Shown here: one piece after another, positions 63,389-64,000 of the stretch
Position numbering within the stretch: the first letter of the stretch is position 1
Layout: each line of letters begins with the position of its first letter
NCBI RefSeq assembly: GCF_016651105.1
Contig: NZ_JAEKEL010000001.1
Location: 5,198,001 to 5,262,000, forward strand
Direction: 5' to 3'
DNA: 64,000 bases
Source: Pseudomonas sp. TH15
GTDB taxonomy: Bacteria > Pseudomonadota > Gammaproteobacteria > Pseudomonadales > Pseudomonadaceae
The notes under the pieces: model-generated
Told to the model about the DNA's origin: nothing
The model's input: only the letters and a program-made list of their open reading frames with translations
The model's database searches: none
Made by a program: the position numbers and the translations under genes

Positions 63389-64000
63389 TCATGGAATGGG
63401 TGGATTGTTCCAGCGTTGCACGGTGACGATCATGTGGCCTTCGCCGGTCAGGGATTTTCCTGCGTCGTCGACGGCGGCGATCACCTTGAGGTTGCCGGCA
63501 TTGTTGGTGGACATTTTGCGCTGCGGGTTCGGCCCGGCATCGCCCGGTGTAAACACGCCGCTGTCGGCCTGCATGGTGCCGGCGAACTTGACGTCCTGGT
63601 CTTCCTTGGCGCGGTCATCGAAAGCTTCGACCTTCCACTGCGCCGGGAACACGCCGATGCGATACGACTTGCCGTCGGCGCCCTTGCCCCAGGCTTCAGC
63701 ATCGAAACGGCCCTGGACTTTCGGCGTCGAACCTCCGCCCTCGCCGATCCGCGCCACCGAGAATTCCGGCACGACTTTGACGGCATCGATGCTGCTGTAG
63801 ACCGACAGGGTCGGGCCTTTCAGCATGCCGACAGTGACGTTGCGCAGGCCCGGTTGAGCATTCGCAGCAGCCTTGAGTTTGACCTTGATCCGGTCAGGGC
63901 TTTGCTCGACGACGGCGACCACTTCCACGCCTTTGCCGAAGTTCGGTTTGCCGGTGAGGCCGCTGCCAATCAACGTCACTTCGGTTTCAGCACCAGCCTT
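63389..64000 (-). CDS. peaA: quinohemoprotein amine dehydrogenase alpha subunit, C-terminal part
   Basis: 204 codons of a gene whose start lies beyond the window end. The visible part is beta-rich (KVKLKAAANAQPGLRNVTVG..., WKVEAFDDRAKEDQD, GEGHMIVTVQRWNNPPIP) and matches the C-terminal domains of the roughly 60-kDa alpha chain. The two CxxCH heme sites expected near the N-terminus cannot be seen. Position directly upstream of peaB on the same strand supports the call. Confidence 0.85.
   Translation of the reverse strand, partial: KAGAETEVTLIGSGLTGKPNFGKGVEVVAVVEQSPDRIKVKLKAAANAQPGLRNVTVGMLKGPTLSVYSSIDAVKVVPEFSVARIGEGGGSTPKVQGRFDAEAWGKGADGKSYRIGVFPAQWKVEAFDDRAKEDQDVKFAGTMQADSGVFTPGDAGPNPQRKMSTNNAGNLKVIAAVDDAGKSLTGEGHMIVTVQRWNNPPIP

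Overview
The window is a core-genome stretch of a Pseudomonas chromosome, most likely the P. fluorescens group. Gene order matches, from memory, the conserved Pseudomonas blocks tal-rssC-rssB-mlaA, queF-copRS, lolCDE-sthA-gap-mfd, psrA-lexA-sulA-topA-fadBA-uup-slt and tusA-rlmM-acnA. The small inverted repeats between genes (cgcgagcaagc...gctcccac and three other families) are typical of that group. No phage, insertion sequence, CRISPR array, tRNA or rRNA gene was seen.

Layout. 1-9.2 kb: transaldolase, the RssB/RssC signalling pair, a PilZ protein, MlaA, a degenerate HAD protein, a DUF4404 protein, QueF, and a copper module (cupredoxin divergent from copRS). 9.3-12.5 kb: the lipoprotein export genes lolC-lolD-lolE, with an intrinsic terminator hairpin between lolD and lolE. 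12.6-20 kb: a second PilZ protein, a glycerophosphodiesterase, SthA, ApbE, a citrate-type MFS carrier and a long GAPDH. 20-30.2 kb: mfd, a CsiV-like protein and two paralogous SWIM/SNF2 helicases facing each other. 30.2-35.1 kb: mtnP, nagZ, psrA, the SOS operon lexA-sulA and two small conserved proteins. 35.3-45.4 kb: topA, a DUF1653 protein, fadBA, a 618-bp gap with a candidate small RNA, a membrane-anchored protein, a Usp and Uup. 45.6-54.7 kb: Slt, an MsbA-type exporter, a 59-aa protein, PdxB, a MATE exporter, TusA and RlmM. 54.9-60.3 kb: AcnA, a broken aminoglycoside-phosphotransferase gene behind an SRPBCC gene, an ADP-ribosylglycohydrolase and an LprI-like protein. 60.4-64 kb: the quinohemoprotein amine dehydrogenase operon peaA (partial)-peaB-qhpC-peaD, whose gamma subunit keeps every residue of the known thioether and CTQ cross-links.

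How the genes work together. PsrA, just upstream of its own tandem operators, is a known Pseudomonas fatty-acid sensor, and the fadBA beta-oxidation operon lies 7 kb away. LexA and SulA share one transcript behind two SOS boxes. CopRS and the cupredoxin share an intergenic inverted repeat that is probably the CopR operator. MlaA, LolCDE, NagZ, Slt and the CsiV-like protein all act on the cell envelope. PeaA/QhpC/PeaD form the periplasmic amine dehydrogenase and PeaB installs the cross-links.

Nothing here is clearly a wholly new system. The most promising leads are the candidate sigma-S-type small RNA at 42.08-42.20 kb, the lolD/lolE attenuator, the catalytically degenerate HAD protein, the collapsed phosphotransferase gene and the convergent helicase pair.
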